Assembly: GCF_040409955.1 (NCBI RefSeq)
Contig: NZ_CP123386.1
Location: 310,001 to 374,000, forward strand
DNA from: Salipiger sp. H15
Lineage (GTDB): Bacteria > Pseudomonadota > Alphaproteobacteria > Rhodobacterales > Rhodobacteraceae
Reading direction: 5' to 3'
DNA: 64,000 nt
Below the pieces are notes generated by a model that was not told where the DNA came from, searched no databases, and saw only the letters and a program-made list of their open reading frames with translations. Numbering within the stretch: position 1 is the first letter of the stretch; each line of letters starts with the position of its first letter. Positions 1 through 9,537 of this stretch are shown here, in pieces. A program made the translations under genes and the position numbers.

Positions 1-1
1 G

Positions 2-1237
2 CTCTACAACGCCCCGCTGGTCTTCCTGTCGGTGCGCGCCTCTCTGCAGTGCCTGCCCGCCTCTCTGGTCGAGGCGGCGCGGTCGAACGGCGCCGGTGCC
101 CGCGAGGTCACCCGCGACATCATCCTGCCGCTGGTCCGCGGCGGCATCTTCGCCGGGGCGGCGCTGGCCTTCGTCTCGTCGATCGGCAATTTCGGCATCC
201 AGGCGATGCTCGGCATTCCCGCGCGCGTGCCGACGCTGATCACGCTGATCTACCAGCGGCTCAACTCCTACGGCCCCTCTGCGCTGAACGACATGGCGCT
301 GCTGGCGCTGCTGCTTGCCCTGCTGACGGTGTTCGGCATGGCGCTCACCGCCTGGCTCGGGCGGCGCGGAGACCAGCGCGTCGACGCGGCGCAGCGCCCG
401 CCGCGCATGGCGCTCGGCGGCTGGCGGCTTCCCGTCACGGCGCTGGCCTGGCTCTACCTTGCCCTCTGCCCGGTGCTGCCGCTCTCGGCGCTGCTCGGCA
501 CGGCGCTGGTGCGCGGCTACGGCCTGCCGCTGAGCGCCGAGACCATCACCTTCGAGAATTTCGCCAACGCGCTCTTTCACCACGCGGGCATCCGCTCGGC
601 CTTCCTGACCTCGCTCTGGCTCACCCTGCTGACCGTCGCGGTGCTGGTCCCGGTGGCGGTCGCGCTCGGCTACGTCCTCAGCTGGCGGCGCGGTTGGCTG
701 GCGCGGCTGCTTCGGCTCGCCTCCGAGCTTGCCTACGCGCTGCCTGGCATCATCATCGGGGTCGCCATGATCCTCTTCTTCCTGCGCCCGCTGCCCTTTC
801 TCGGCACCGGGCTCTACGGCACGGTCTGGGTGATCCTCGCGGCTTACCTCTCGAACTTCCTCGCCCTCGCGCTGCGCCCCGTGCTCGGAGGCTACGCGCA
901 GATCGACCGGGCGCTCGACGAGGCGGCGCAATTGGCCGGGGCGGGCATCTTCGCCCGGCTGCGCGACATCGTGCTGCCGGCGCTCGCGCCCTCGACCATG
1001 GCCGCCGCGATCCTCGTCTTCATGACGGCGGTGAACGAGATCCAGGTCTCGGTGCTGCTGGTCAGTTCGCGCGCCACCACGATCGGGCCGATGATCATCT
1101 TCCTCGAGGAGGCGGGTTCGTCCACGCTTGCCGCCGCGGTGGGCTGCCTGATGGTGCTGCTGGTGCTGGCGCTGATGGGGCTCTCGCTGCTCTTCGGCCG
1201 CCGCCTGCCCGAGGGGGTGCTGCCATGGCGCGACTGA
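2..1237 (+). CDS. ABC transporter permease, fused two-domain type (5' truncated)
   Basis: C-terminal 411 or so residues of an inner-membrane permease; the frame is open from the first bases, so the start lies before the window. Two copies of the EAA loop that contacts the ATPase are visible: EAARSNGAGAREVTRDIILP near the start and EAAQLAGAGIFARLRDIVLP near residue 300 of the visible part, each within a block of hydrophobic helices. Two permease modules in one chain is the pattern of the iron(III)/thiamine/2-aminoethylphosphonate importer family (AfuB/FbpB/ThiP/PhnU-like). The substrate cannot be told from the permease. The 3' end overlaps the next gene by 13 bases, and the metallo-hydrolase and phosphatase downstream suggest a phosphorylated organic substrate (inference). 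Confidence 0.85.
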   Translation, partial: LYNAPLVFLSVRASLQCLPASLVEAARSNGAGAREVTRDIILPLVRGGIFAGAALAFVSSIGNFGIQAMLGIPARVPTLITLIYQRLNSYGPSALNDMALLALLLALLTVFGMALTAWLGRRGDQRVDAAQRPPRMALGGWRLPVTALAWLYLALCPVLPLSALLGTALVRGYGLPLSAETITFENFANALFHHAGIRSAFLTSLWLTLLTVAVLVPVAVALGYVLSWRRGWLARLLRLASELAYALPGIIIGVAMILFFLRPLPFLGTGLYGTVWVILAAYLSNFLALALRPVLGGYAQIDRALDEAAQLAGAGIFARLRDIVLPALAPSTMAAAILVFMTAVNEIQVSVLLVSSRATTIGPMIIFLEEAGSSTLAAAVGCLMVLLVLALMGLSLLFGRRLPEGVLPWRD

Positions 1238-2250
1238 CCGCCCTGAGCGGGCTCGGCCGCAAGAGCGCCGCCGTCTTCCTGCTCGAGACCGGGGGCCGCA
1301 GGCTGCTGCTCGACATGGGCGGCGGGCTCGAGGCGGGCGAGCGCCCCGACATCGGCCGCGCGGGCCGGATCGACGCGGTGCTGCTGAGCCATGCCCACGT
1401 CGATCACGTGGGCTCGCTGGGCCGGCTGGACGAGATCGGCCGTCCCCCGGTCTTCGCCACCCGCGAGACCCTGCGCCAGCTGCCCCCGGCGCTGCGCCCC
1501 GCGCGCAGCGTGGTGCTGCCCGAGCGCGGCAGGGCCGAGGTGCTTGGCGTCGCGCTCGAGACCGGGCGCTCGGGCCATGCACCCGGTGGCATCTGGATGC
1601 GCTTTGCCACGCTGCGGGGCGGGTTTCTCTACACCGGCGACTTCAGCACCGAGGCGCCGCTGCTGCCCTGCGATCCCTTTCCGCGCAGCGCGACGGTGCT
1701 CGCCGATGCCTCCTACGGCGACCGCGACGAGGCGCTCGCCGCCCAGATCGCGGCGTTGGCCGAAGCGGCGCGCGGCGGCGCGGTGCTGCCCTGCCCCGCC
1801 GACGGGCGGGGACCCGACATGGTGGCGGCACTGAGCGCGGCGGGGCTTGAGGTGCGCGCCTGCCCGCAGATCGCGGCAGAGACGCTGCGCCTGACCGGCA
1901 CCGCCATTCCGCTCGCCTGCCCTGCAAGTGCCGAACCCCGGCAAGTCATCGTCGCCGACGGGCCGAACGCCGAGCATGGCCTGCCCGCCGCGCTGCGCGA
2001 CCGCCCCGGCTTCCGCTTCGTCTTCTCCGGGCATGTCCCGCGCACCAGCCCCGCCCATGCGATGATCGCCGAGGGGCGGGCGCGCTGGATGGGCTGGAAC
2101 GTCCACCCGCGGCGGTCCGACCTTCTCGCCCTTGCCGAGACGACCCGGGCCGAGCGCGTGCTGCCCGCCTTCGTCGATCTCTCCACCGCCCCCCTGCTCG
2201 CCGCCGCGCTCGGCCCGCGCCTGCGGCAGTGCTCCAGCCTCGAGGTCTGA
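1225..2250 (+). CDS. metallo-beta-lactamase-fold hydrolase with beta-CASP-like motifs
   Basis: A 341-residue MBL-fold protein. The metal site is visible as HAHVDH (residues 56-61), H118 in SGHAPGG and D139 in YTGDFS. Residues 161-167 (DASYGDR) resemble motif A of beta-CASP nucleases (ESTYGDR). The C-terminal FSGH (267-270) and NVHPRRSD (292-299) could supply later ligands, so it resembles a short beta-CASP enzyme rather than a lactamase. Known relatives are nucleases and phosphodiesterases; the substrate here is unknown. ATG 1225 is chosen because the frame upstream of it is only a shadow of the permease gene. It is translationally coupled to the permease and followed 3 bases later by a phosphatase gene, suggesting serial hydrolysis of a phosphoester (inference). 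Confidence 0.8.
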   Translation: MARLTALSGLGRKSAAVFLLETGGRRLLLDMGGGLEAGERPDIGRAGRIDAVLLSHAHVDHVGSLGRLDEIGRPPVFATRETLRQLPPALRPARSVVLPERGRAEVLGVALETGRSGHAPGGIWMRFATLRGGFLYTGDFSTEAPLLPCDPFPRSATVLADASYGDRDEALAAQIAALAEAARGGAVLPCPADGRGPDMVAALSAAGLEVRACPQIAAETLRLTGTAIPLACPASAEPRQVIVADGPNAEHGLPAALRDRPGFRFVFSGHVPRTSPAHAMIAEGRARWMGWNVHPRRSDLLALAETTRAERVLPAFVDLSTAPLLAAALGPRLRQCSSLEV

Positions 2251-2253
2251 GCC

Positions 2254-2835
2254 ATGATCCGCCATCACCTTCCCTCCGCCGTGCCCGATACCGAGGCCCG
2301 CGAGGACGCCCGCCCGCTGCTCTGGCAGGCCGCCAGCGGACCCGGCCCGGGCCTCGACGCGCTCTGGCTCGGCAACCTGCCCGCCGCCGAGGACCCGCGC
2401 GCGCTGGCCGAGGCGGGGATCAGCGCAAGCCTCAACCTCGCGATGAACATCTTTCCCGGCCCTCTCACCCTGCCCGGCGGCAGCCATGTGCGGCGCTACC
2501 AGATCGGCCTTCTCGACGGGCCGGGCAATGCGCCCGAGACGCTGGCCGCCGCCGTGCTGCTGATCGACGGGCTCGCGGCCCGCTACACGCCGGGCAAGCC
2601 GCATTATCCCGCCCATGCGCGCGGCGGGCTGCTGGTGCATTGCCGCGGCGGGCGCTCACGGTCGGTGACCGTGCTGGCGCTCTGGCTGCACCTGCGCCGC
2701 GCCGAAGCCTTCCCCAGCCTCGACGATGCGCTGGCGCATCTGCGCGCGCTTCGCGGGCTGGAGGGCACCTACCCGCTTCCCCCGATGCTCGACCTCGCCC
2801 GCGAGGTTCTGGACCGCGGGCTCTGCGCGCGATGA
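2254..2835 (+). CDS. protein tyrosine / dual-specificity-type phosphatase
   Basis: A 193-residue cytoplasmic protein with the cysteine-phosphatase signature HCRGGRSRS; the nucleophile is C130 and the phosphate-binding arginine R136, fitting C-x5-R. D88 in LLDGPGN is a candidate general acid. The fold resembles compact dual-specificity phosphatases, some of which act on small phosphorylated molecules rather than proteins. It starts 3 bases after the MBL gene, and its stop overlaps the LacI start (ATGA), so the genes form one operon. The context (importer, hydrolase, phosphatase, LacI regulator) makes a catabolic, small-molecule substrate more likely than a signalling role, but that is inference. 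Confidence 0.8.
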   Translation: MIRHHLPSAVPDTEAREDARPLLWQAASGPGPGLDALWLGNLPAAEDPRALAEAGISASLNLAMNIFPGPLTLPGGSHVRRYQIGLLDGPGNAPETLAAAVLLIDGLAARYTPGKPHYPAHARGGLLVHCRGGRSRSVTVLALWLHLRRAEAFPSLDDALAHLRALRGLEGTYPLPPMLDLAREVLDRGLCAR

Positions 2836-3860
2836 GGCCGCCGCGCCCGCCGATCGGCCCGCCCCGGGGCCGCTTCGTCTCTGCCGCCGACGTGGCGCGG
2901 CTGGCCGGGGTGTCGCGCTCGGCGGTCTCGCGGGCCTTCACCCCCGGCGCGCAGGTCTCGGACCAGGCCCGCGCCCGCATCCTCGCGGCGGCCGAGGAGC
3001 TGGGCTACCGGGTGAACCGCCTTGCCCGCGCGCTGCACCAGGACAGGTCGGACATCGTGGGCGTGGTCGGCGGCAACTTCTCCAACCCCTATATCTCGGC
3101 GCAGCTCGATGCGCTGTCGAAGGCGCTGCATGCGCGCCGCCTGCAATGCCTGCTGATGAACAGCGCGGGCGGGGTCGAGGCGGATCTCGAGCGCCTGCTC
3201 GACTACCGGGTGCGGACCGTGGTGCTGCTCTCGGGCGCCGCGCCCGACGCGCTGATCCGGCTCTGCGCCCAGAATGGCGCGCGCATGGTGCTGATCAACC
3301 GCCCGCGCCCGCCCGAAGGCGCGCGGGCCGACCTGATCCTCGTCGACAGCGCCCGCGGCGGGCGGCTCGCGGCGGAGCGGCTGGCGCTTGCGGGCTGCCG
3401 GAGCGTCGCGGTGGTGATCTCGGGTTCGCGCACCTCGGCCAAGACCGAGCGGGCCGAGGCCTTCTGCAGCGAGATGGCGCTGCGCGGCATCCCCGTCACC
3501 CGCTGGGCGGACGGGCCGAACAGCTACGAGACGGGCGTGCAGGCGGCGCGGGCGCTGCTGCGCGGGCCGGGCATCGACGGCATCTTCGGGGTGACCGACG
3601 AGATCGCGCTCGGCGTGCTCAACACGGCGCGGTTCGAGCTGGGGCTGCGGGTGCCCGAGGATCTGTCGGTGATCGGCTTCGACGACGCGCCGATCTCGGC
3701 CTGGTCGTCGCATGGGTTGACCACGGTCAGCCAGTCGCTCGAGGATCTCACCCGCGCCACGATGGAGGCGATCGCCCTGCCCGCCTGGGCCGAGCCCCTG
3801 CTGCGCGAACTGCCGGTGCGGCTGGTCGAGCGCGGCAGCGTGTGCCCGGCTTCCGGCTAG
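2832..3860 (+). CDS. LacI family transcriptional regulator
   Basis: 342 residues. The N-terminal LacI helix-turn-helix reads SAADVARLAGVSRSAVSRAF and is followed by the hinge (AAEELGYRVNRLARAL). The rest is a periplasmic-binding-protein-like ligand domain ending with the typical LSVIGFDDAPIS segment near residue 280. ATG 2832 overlaps the phosphatase stop by 4 bases. It is the last gene of the importer/hydrolase/phosphatase operon and probably senses the imported compound. Its TAG stop overlaps the convergent toxin gene's stop inside a CTAG, so the two loci abut with no spacer. Confidence 0.9.
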   Translation: MRPPRPPIGPPRGRFVSAADVARLAGVSRSAVSRAFTPGAQVSDQARARILAAAEELGYRVNRLARALHQDRSDIVGVVGGNFSNPYISAQLDALSKALHARRLQCLLMNSAGGVEADLERLLDYRVRTVVLLSGAAPDALIRLCAQNGARMVLINRPRPPEGARADLILVDSARGGRLAAERLALAGCRSVAVVISGSRTSAKTERAEAFCSEMALRGIPVTRWADGPNSYETGVQAARALLRGPGIDGIFGVTDEIALGVLNTARFELGLRVPEDLSVIGFDDAPISAWSSHGLTTVSQSLEDLTRATMEAIALPAWAEPLLRELPVRLVERGSVCPASG

Positions 3861-4255
3861 GCGGCGAAGGGGTTGCGGATGCGCAGGCTGTCTTCGACCA
3901 GCAGCCCGTTGTGCATGTCCTCGGACCAGAGCGTGTCGCAGCCCGCGAGCAGCGCCGCGGCGACGATCATCGAGTCGTAGACCGAGAAGCCGTAGCGCTG
4001 GCCGAGCGCCCGGCCGATGTCATGGGTTTCCACCGTCAGCGGCACGGTCTCGCAGAGCGCCCTGATCCCGCCGAGGAAGTCTGCGGCCTCGTCAGCGCTC
4101 AACCGCGCCTTGCGCAGGCAGTTGACCAGCGCCTCGTTGAGAACCTGCACGCTGATCACCCCGCCCTGCCGCAGCAGCGCCTCGGCGCGGTCCGCCTTCG
4201 GCCCCTCGCCCAGCAGGTAGAGGATCACGTTGGTGTCGAAGAAATCGCCGCCCAT
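3857..4255 (-). CDS. vapC: PIN-domain toxin (VapC-type ribonuclease)
   Basis: A 132-residue PIN-domain protein. The acidic metal-binding residues are visible: D7 (FFDTNV), E41 (LNEAL), D94 (VYDSMIVAAAL) and D113 (WSEDM). PIN toxins cleave tRNA or other RNA when free of antitoxin. The length and order fit a type II toxin, with the AbrB-like antitoxin gene ending 3 bases upstream. The 3' end overlaps the LacI gene by 4 bases. Target and activity are not deducible from sequence. Confidence 0.9.
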   Translation of the reverse strand: MGGDFFDTNVILYLLGEGPKADRAEALLRQGGVISVQVLNEALVNCLRKARLSADEAADFLGGIRALCETVPLTVETHDIGRALGQRYGFSVYDSMIVAAALLAGCDTLWSEDMHNGLLVEDSLRIRNPFAA

Positions 4256-4258
4256 GGA

Positions 4259-4486
4259 TCAGCGCGCGTTGGCCTCGTCGCGCGACAGGGGCCCGCCTTC
4301 GGCCATGCGGCCGCGGAAGCGGCGCAGCCCGGCGAGGATGTCCTCGGGCCGCTCGGCCCGGCGCACGGCAAGGCCGCGCGTGTCGGGATGCAGGTCGATC
4401 CGGTCGCCCTCCTTGAGACCGAGTTCGCGCACGAGGTCGGCGGGCAGGCGCACCGCGAGGGAATTGCCCCATTTCGAGATTTGCAT
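4259..4486 (-). CDS. vapB: AbrB/MazE-type antitoxin (VapB)
   Basis: 75 residues with a swapped-hairpin AbrB DNA-binding domain: MQISKWGNSLAVRLPADLV near the start, then LGLKEGDRIDL. The C-terminal 30 residues (from about RPEDILAGLRRFRGRM) would wrap the toxin. The start at 4486 is chosen because GGAGGT lies about 5 bases upstream; the frame extends further upstream but has no such site and no antitoxin-like sequence. It precedes vapC by 3 bases, as is usual for an autoregulated pair. The inverted repeat at 4505-4529 is its likely operator. Confidence 0.9.
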   Translation of the reverse strand: MQISKWGNSLAVRLPADLVRELGLKEGDRIDLHPDTRGLAVRRAERPEDILAGLRRFRGRMAEGGPLSRDEANAR

Positions 4487-4504
4487 CGGACACCTCCGCA
4501 TCAA

Positions 4505-4529
4505 GATATACACGCGACAAATGTATATC
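4505..4529 (-). promoter_or_regulatory. candidate VapB(C) operator, 8-bp inverted repeat
   Basis: Perfect arms GATATACA (4505-4512) and TGTATATC (4522-4529) are separated by 9 bases and sit 18 bases upstream of the vapB start. The A+T-rich arms stand out from the G+C-rich surroundings and could also hold the -10 element. Autoregulation by VapB/VapBC on such palindromes is known for the family; the site here is inferred from symmetry and position. Confidence 0.6.
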
Positions 4530-4612
4530 CTCGGCGCGGTCCGATCAAGCGCTGGCGCGGGCGGCGCCGGTCCGGGCCTCGCCGCGTCGAGAAACCGCCC
4601 GGCACAAAAATA

Positions 4613-4639
4613 GACACCCGAAGAATTTCTTCGGGTGTC
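4613..4639 (-). terminator. strong hairpin followed by a T tract on the minus strand
   Basis: Arms 4613-4625 (GACACCCGAAGAA) and 4627-4639 are perfectly complementary, 13 bp, with almost no loop as written (in practice about 11 bp with a 5-base loop). Reading the minus strand, the stem is followed by TATTTTTG. It is an intrinsic terminator by form. No gene ends just upstream of it on that strand: the isocitrate dehydrogenase gene has its own terminator about 570 bases earlier. Confidence 0.65.
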
Positions 4640-5190
4640 GCTCATGGATAAACAAGCAAAAGGAAACTTCCGCCCAAAGGCACTCCCAGTCACCCGAACG
4701 AAACTCGCCGCCCAAAAAAGCGGGCGCGACGATACCACGAGAAGAAAAATGTCTCCCTTTTCACAGGCGTGGCAGCGCCTCCAGGCCCTTTCAGGATAGC
4801 GGGAATTCCCGCCTCGGAAGCGGAATTCTGCAGCGCCGGGGCAAGTTTTTCACAAGCCCCTGTTCTGCCATATTTTTTCCACAGACTGTGGATTTCCGCG
4901 ATGCAACCAGCGCGAGAACGACTCAGAGAGCCCTAATTCGCACCCGCGAAAGCAAGACAGAATCACCTGTCCCGACACAGATTCAGTGTTCCTGAGCGAT
5001 CCTTAAAATGCTGTTAATGCTGAGTAATTTTCTATTTTTCCACCCGACCACTACATGAAGTGGTTCGCCGCAGACCACCTACTTTCTGCGGTGGGTGACT
5101 GTGGAAAAATCACTGCCCGACGACCGTCCTGGGCGCGCCGCCACGGATCATGCCGCCAGATCGGGGCGCTTCACCCCATCCGGAACGAAA
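4640..5190. other. non-coding region, A+T-richer, with hairpins and DnaA-box-like words
   Basis: About 550 bases with no convincing reading frame. It holds a 14-base palindrome GCGGGAATTCCCGC (4799-4812), a 7-bp inverted repeat TCCACAG/CTGTGGA (4878-4892), and two TTTTCCACA words (4875-4883 on +, 5100-5108 on -) that fit the relaxed DnaA-box pattern TTWTNCACA. A CCGCAG/CTGCGG stem lies around 5069-5090. The terminator-like hairpin at its left edge would end any minus-strand transcript made here, so a small RNA is possible. Confidence 0.4.
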
Positions 5191-5191
5191 A

Positions 5192-5218
5192 CGCCCCCGG
5201 CCGTGTCGGCCGGGGGCG
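5192..5218 (-). terminator. intrinsic terminator of the isocitrate dehydrogenase gene
   Basis: Arms CGCCCCCGGCC (5192-5202) and GGCCGGGGGCG (5208-5218) form an 11-bp stem with a GTGTC loop. On the minus strand it is followed by TTTTC. It lies 25 bases past the icd stop codon. Confidence 0.8.
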
Positions 5219-5242
5219 CGTGTCACGTCGGCTGGACCGGGA

Positions 5243-7447
<2,205 letters not shown>

Positions 7448-7644
7448 GATGCGATGCCTTTCCCTGGGGGTCTGGCCCCCTTTAGCCGTTCTGCATACAA
7501 AGGTCTACAGTCGCGGTGCCGCAGTCCGGAGCCGCGGTGCGCGCCCCTGCCCTATCGCGGATTTCGCCTGATTTCCACGCCGCGCCGGGCCCGTGCGCGG
7601 CCCCGTGCCGGTGCCCCCGGGACCCCGCCTGCCGAAGCGGCGGA

Positions 7645-8769
7645 TCAGTCCTCCTCGCGCAGGCTCGAGCCTTCGGGCAGCGGGCGCTTGATGTTGCGCT
7701 GCATGTCCATGACGTAGCCGATGATCGCGGCGACAGCCTCCCAGTGCTGCACCGGGATCTGCTTGTCGACCTCGGCCACGTCGTGCAGGGCGCGGGCCAG
7801 CGGCTTGTTCTCGATGATCGGCACCTCGGCCTCGCGCGCGAGCTCGCGGATCCGCGCGGCCAGCAGGTCGGCACCCTTGGCCACGCAGACCGGCGCGAGA
7901 TCGACGCCGCTCTCGTATTTCAGCGCCACCGCGAAATGGGTCGGGTTGGTCAGCACCACGGTCGCGCGCGGCACGGCGGTGGCGATGCGTTGGCGCGCCC
8001 GTTCCCGGCGCAGCTGCATCCGGCGGACGCGAATCTGCGGATCGCCCTCGGTGTCCTTGTGCTCGTCCTTGACCTCCTGCAGCGACATGCGCTGGTTGCG
8101 CCGGTATTCGAAGCGCTTCCACAGCACGTCGGCCACCGCGACCGCCACCAGCAGCACCAGAACCACCAGCAGCATGCGCGAGGCGGTGCGCCGGGCGAAC
8201 TCGGTCAGCATCTCGGGCAGCAGCCCCTGCACCTGCCAGATGTCGCGCACCCCGTGATAGGTGATCCAGATGCCGATCGTGCCAACCGTCAGCACCTTCA
8301 GCATGCTCTTCACGAATTCCACCAGGGCGGGCACGGAGAAGATCTTCTTGAAGCCCGCCAGAGGCGAGAGTTTTTCCGGTTTCGGCCGGATGCGTTCGAT
8401 GGCCATGACGATGTCGCCCTGCAGCACCACCCCGGCCACCGCGCCGAGCAGCATCAGGATCAGCAGCGGCGCAAGCAGGATGCCGACGCCGCGCATCACG
8501 CCCCAGGTCACGCCGCCGATGTCGCGCATCCCCTGCACGTCCTCGCCGACGGTGAACTGTCCCGCGGTCTCGAAGACCCCGCGCAGCACGCCGGCAAGCG
8601 GCGCCGAGACGCCGGGCATCACGAAGGCGGCGATGGCGAAGAGCGAGAGCACGGCGGTGACGTTGCCGACCTCGCGCGAACTCGGGACCTCGCCCTTCTC
8701 GCGGGCCCTTCGGAGCTTTCGCTCTGTCGGCTCTTCGGTCTTGCTGTCCTTGTCCTGATCGTCGGCCAT
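7645..8769 (-). CDS. flhB: flagellar export switch protein FlhB
   Basis: 374 residues. FlhB belongs to the export gate of the flagellar type III secretion apparatus in the inner membrane and switches substrate from rod/hook to filament. Four hydrophobic segments lie between about residues 35 and 215. The self-cleavage motif NPTH is at residues 275-278, inside the conserved VVLTNPTHFAVALKY. The N-terminus KTEEPTERKLRRAREKGEV is typical. It is the last gene of the minus-strand flagellar operon, 12 bases after fliR. Confidence 0.97.
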   Translation of the reverse strand: MADDQDKDSKTEEPTERKLRRAREKGEVPSSREVGNVTAVLSLFAIAAFVMPGVSAPLAGVLRGVFETAGQFTVGEDVQGMRDIGGVTWGVMRGVGILLAPLLILMLLGAVAGVVLQGDIVMAIERIRPKPEKLSPLAGFKKIFSVPALVEFVKSMLKVLTVGTIGIWITYHGVRDIWQVQGLLPEMLTEFARRTASRMLLVVLVLLVAVAVADVLWKRFEYRRNQRMSLQEVKDEHKDTEGDPQIRVRRMQLRRERARQRIATAVPRATVVLTNPTHFAVALKYESGVDLAPVCVAKGADLLAARIRELAREAEVPIIENKPLARALHDVAEVDKQIPVQHWEAVAAIIGYVMDMQRNIKRPLPEGSSLREED

Positions 8770-8781
8770 GATGCCCCGTCC

Positions 8782-9537
8782 TCAGAAGACCAGCAGGCCG
8801 AGCCACTCGGCGAACCGCTCGGCGAACTCGCGCAGCATCATCGGAACCGCCATCACGAGCACCAACAGCCCGGCGGCGATGAGCACCGAGCCCGCGACGA
8901 AGAAGACCGGCAGCGAGGGCATCATCCGCGCCGTCAGGCCCATGGCGAGGTTGAGCAGCAGCCCCATGACGAAGAAGGGCGCGGCGATCGACAGGCCCAT
9001 GTAGAAGCTCGCGCTCACCGCCTTGACGATCTGCTGCGCAAGATCGCCGGTCAGGATGCGTCCCGGCGGGAAGACGTCGTAGCTCATCACCATCGCGCCG
9101 ATGATCGCGTGGTGCAGGTCGGTGGCAAAGATCACCGCCACCGCCGCCATCATCAGCGCGGTCGAGACGAGGTTTGCGCCCTCGAACGAGCCGAGGCTGG
9201 GCGAGAAGGCGTTGGCGAGCCCGGCGATCGTGCCGATCTGGTAGCCGGCGAACTGCAGCCCGGTCATCAGGATCCGCGCGCTCACGCCGATCCAGACCCC
9301 CAGTGTCAGTTCGATGGCGAGGATCGCGATGAAGGCGGCGGTATCGTCGAAATCGACCGGCCCGAGCGGGGCCAGCGGGAAGAGCGCCAGCGACAGGACG
9401 AGGGCCATCGCCAGCCGGTAGCGCACCGGGAACAGCGTCTCGCCGAAGCCGGGCATGAACATGACGATGCCGCCGATCCGGGCAAAGACCAGCGCCACCC
9501 CGAGGAACTGGACGGTGATCAGCGCCGGGATGTTCAT
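8782..9537 (-). CDS. fliR: flagellar export protein FliR
   Basis: A 251-residue, highly hydrophobic protein with about six membrane helices and a typical FliR pattern (FARIGGIVMFMPGFGE near the N-terminus, PVFFVAGSVLIAAGLLVL near the C-terminus). It forms the core of the export gate with FliP and FliQ. The start codon directly abuts the flhA stop, indicating translational coupling. FliP is not in this window. Confidence 0.95.
   Translation of the reverse strand: MNIPALITVQFLGVALVFARIGGIVMFMPGFGETLFPVRYRLAMALVLSLALFPLAPLGPVDFDDTAAFIAILAIELTLGVWIGVSARILMTGLQFAGYQIGTIAGLANAFSPSLGSFEGANLVSTALMMAAVAVIFATDLHHAIIGAMVMSYDVFPPGRILTGDLAQQIVKAVSASFYMGLSIAAPFFVMGLLLNLAMGLTARMMPSLPVFFVAGSVLIAAGLLVLVMAVPMMLREFAERFAEWLGLLVF

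Noticed and set aside
4875..5108. A second replication origin at the DnaA-box-like words
   Set aside because: Only two relaxed matches 220 bases apart, with no initiator gene or iterons nearby. The replicon already has repABC. Kept only as a lower-grade observation.
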